42,022 bases of DNA from Acidobacteriota bacterium (GTDB lineage: Bacteria > Acidobacteriota > Terriglobia > Acidiferrales > UBA7541): positions 1 through 42,022 of the forward strand of contig JABCZG010000032.1 of NCBI GenBank assembly GCA_013289835.1. Reading direction: 5' to 3'. Positions within the stretch are counted from its first letter, which is position 1; each line of letters starts with the position of its first letter. A program made the position numbers and the translations under genes. Below the pieces are notes generated by a model. That model saw only the letters and a program-made list of their open reading frames with translations, did not search any database and was not told the origin of the DNA. Of the stretch, positions 41,990 to 42,022 are shown piece after piece.

Positions 41990-42022
41990 CGATTTCGTGT
42001 GGCGTCCTCTCCCCGTGCGCCC

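Noticed and set aside
1..42022. CRISPR array
   Set aside because: No regularly spaced direct repeats with unique spacers; the repeated units are scattered palindromes.

Overview
The window looks like Acidobacteriota chromosome, probably a soil or peat lineage related to the Koribacter / Sulfotelmatobacter type. I infer this from gene content and could not search a database. The indicators are RHS cores of the acidobacterial style, a coupled pair of large surface proteins with carboxypeptidase-regulatory-like domains, a PilZ-like/TonB fusion, many lone 'hypothetical' families, and short intergenic palindromes with a GTAG head (REP-like). Genes are GC-rich and long antisense open frames are common; I treat those as shadows.

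Layout. 1-2135: 3' end of an RHS gene with a variable C-terminal tip, a small two-helix membrane protein just behind it, a truncated IS1182-type transposase and a hairpin. 2318-6194: methyltransferase, APC amino-acid permease, and pyrroline-5-carboxylate dehydrogenase. 6275-17460: small mostly single genes: uncharacterised proteins, a Zn-knuckle peptide, a CX5R phosphatase divergent from a lone REC-domain regulator, a SnoaL-like cyclase with a clear terminator, a cytosolic-looking sugar-binding-fold protein, the PilZ-like/TonB fusion, an NHL propeller, an EVE protein and a YdeI/OmdA protein. 17655-23624: a compact cluster of a class III aminotransferase, two tandem PYROXD2-like FAD oxidoreductases, and a divergent GcvT-like aminomethyltransferase. 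23645-36268: a DUF6998-like protein with a nuclease-like motif, then a likely minus-strand run (two regulatory-like-domain surface proteins, class III aminotransferase, M28 peptidase, P1 peptidase), then a second APC permease and a secreted S9 peptidase. 36331-38789: DUF4126 membrane protein, TPR protein and a small outer-membrane barrel. 38935-42022: the 3' half of a tRNA-Cys gene that stops at the anticodon loop, then a stretch without clear genes, a DUF6188-like gene and a second RHS gene.

How they work together. Secreted or envelope peptidases (M28, P1, S9), two amino-acid permeases, aminotransferases and P5C dehydrogenase fit a lifestyle of peptide and amino-acid scavenging. The aminotransferase / two-oxidoreductase / GcvT-like group looks like an uncharacterised pathway that oxidises an amine and passes a one-carbon unit to tetrahydrofolate; this is inference. 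RHS genes at both ends, the transposase fragment and the tRNA remnant mark the edges as the mobile, variable parts of the window.

The best candidates for something undescribed are (a) the 17655-23624 cluster and (b) the GTAG-headed palindromes, all of the well-formed minus-oriented copies of which sit beside the 3' end of a minus-strand gene, in the same orientation as that gene.
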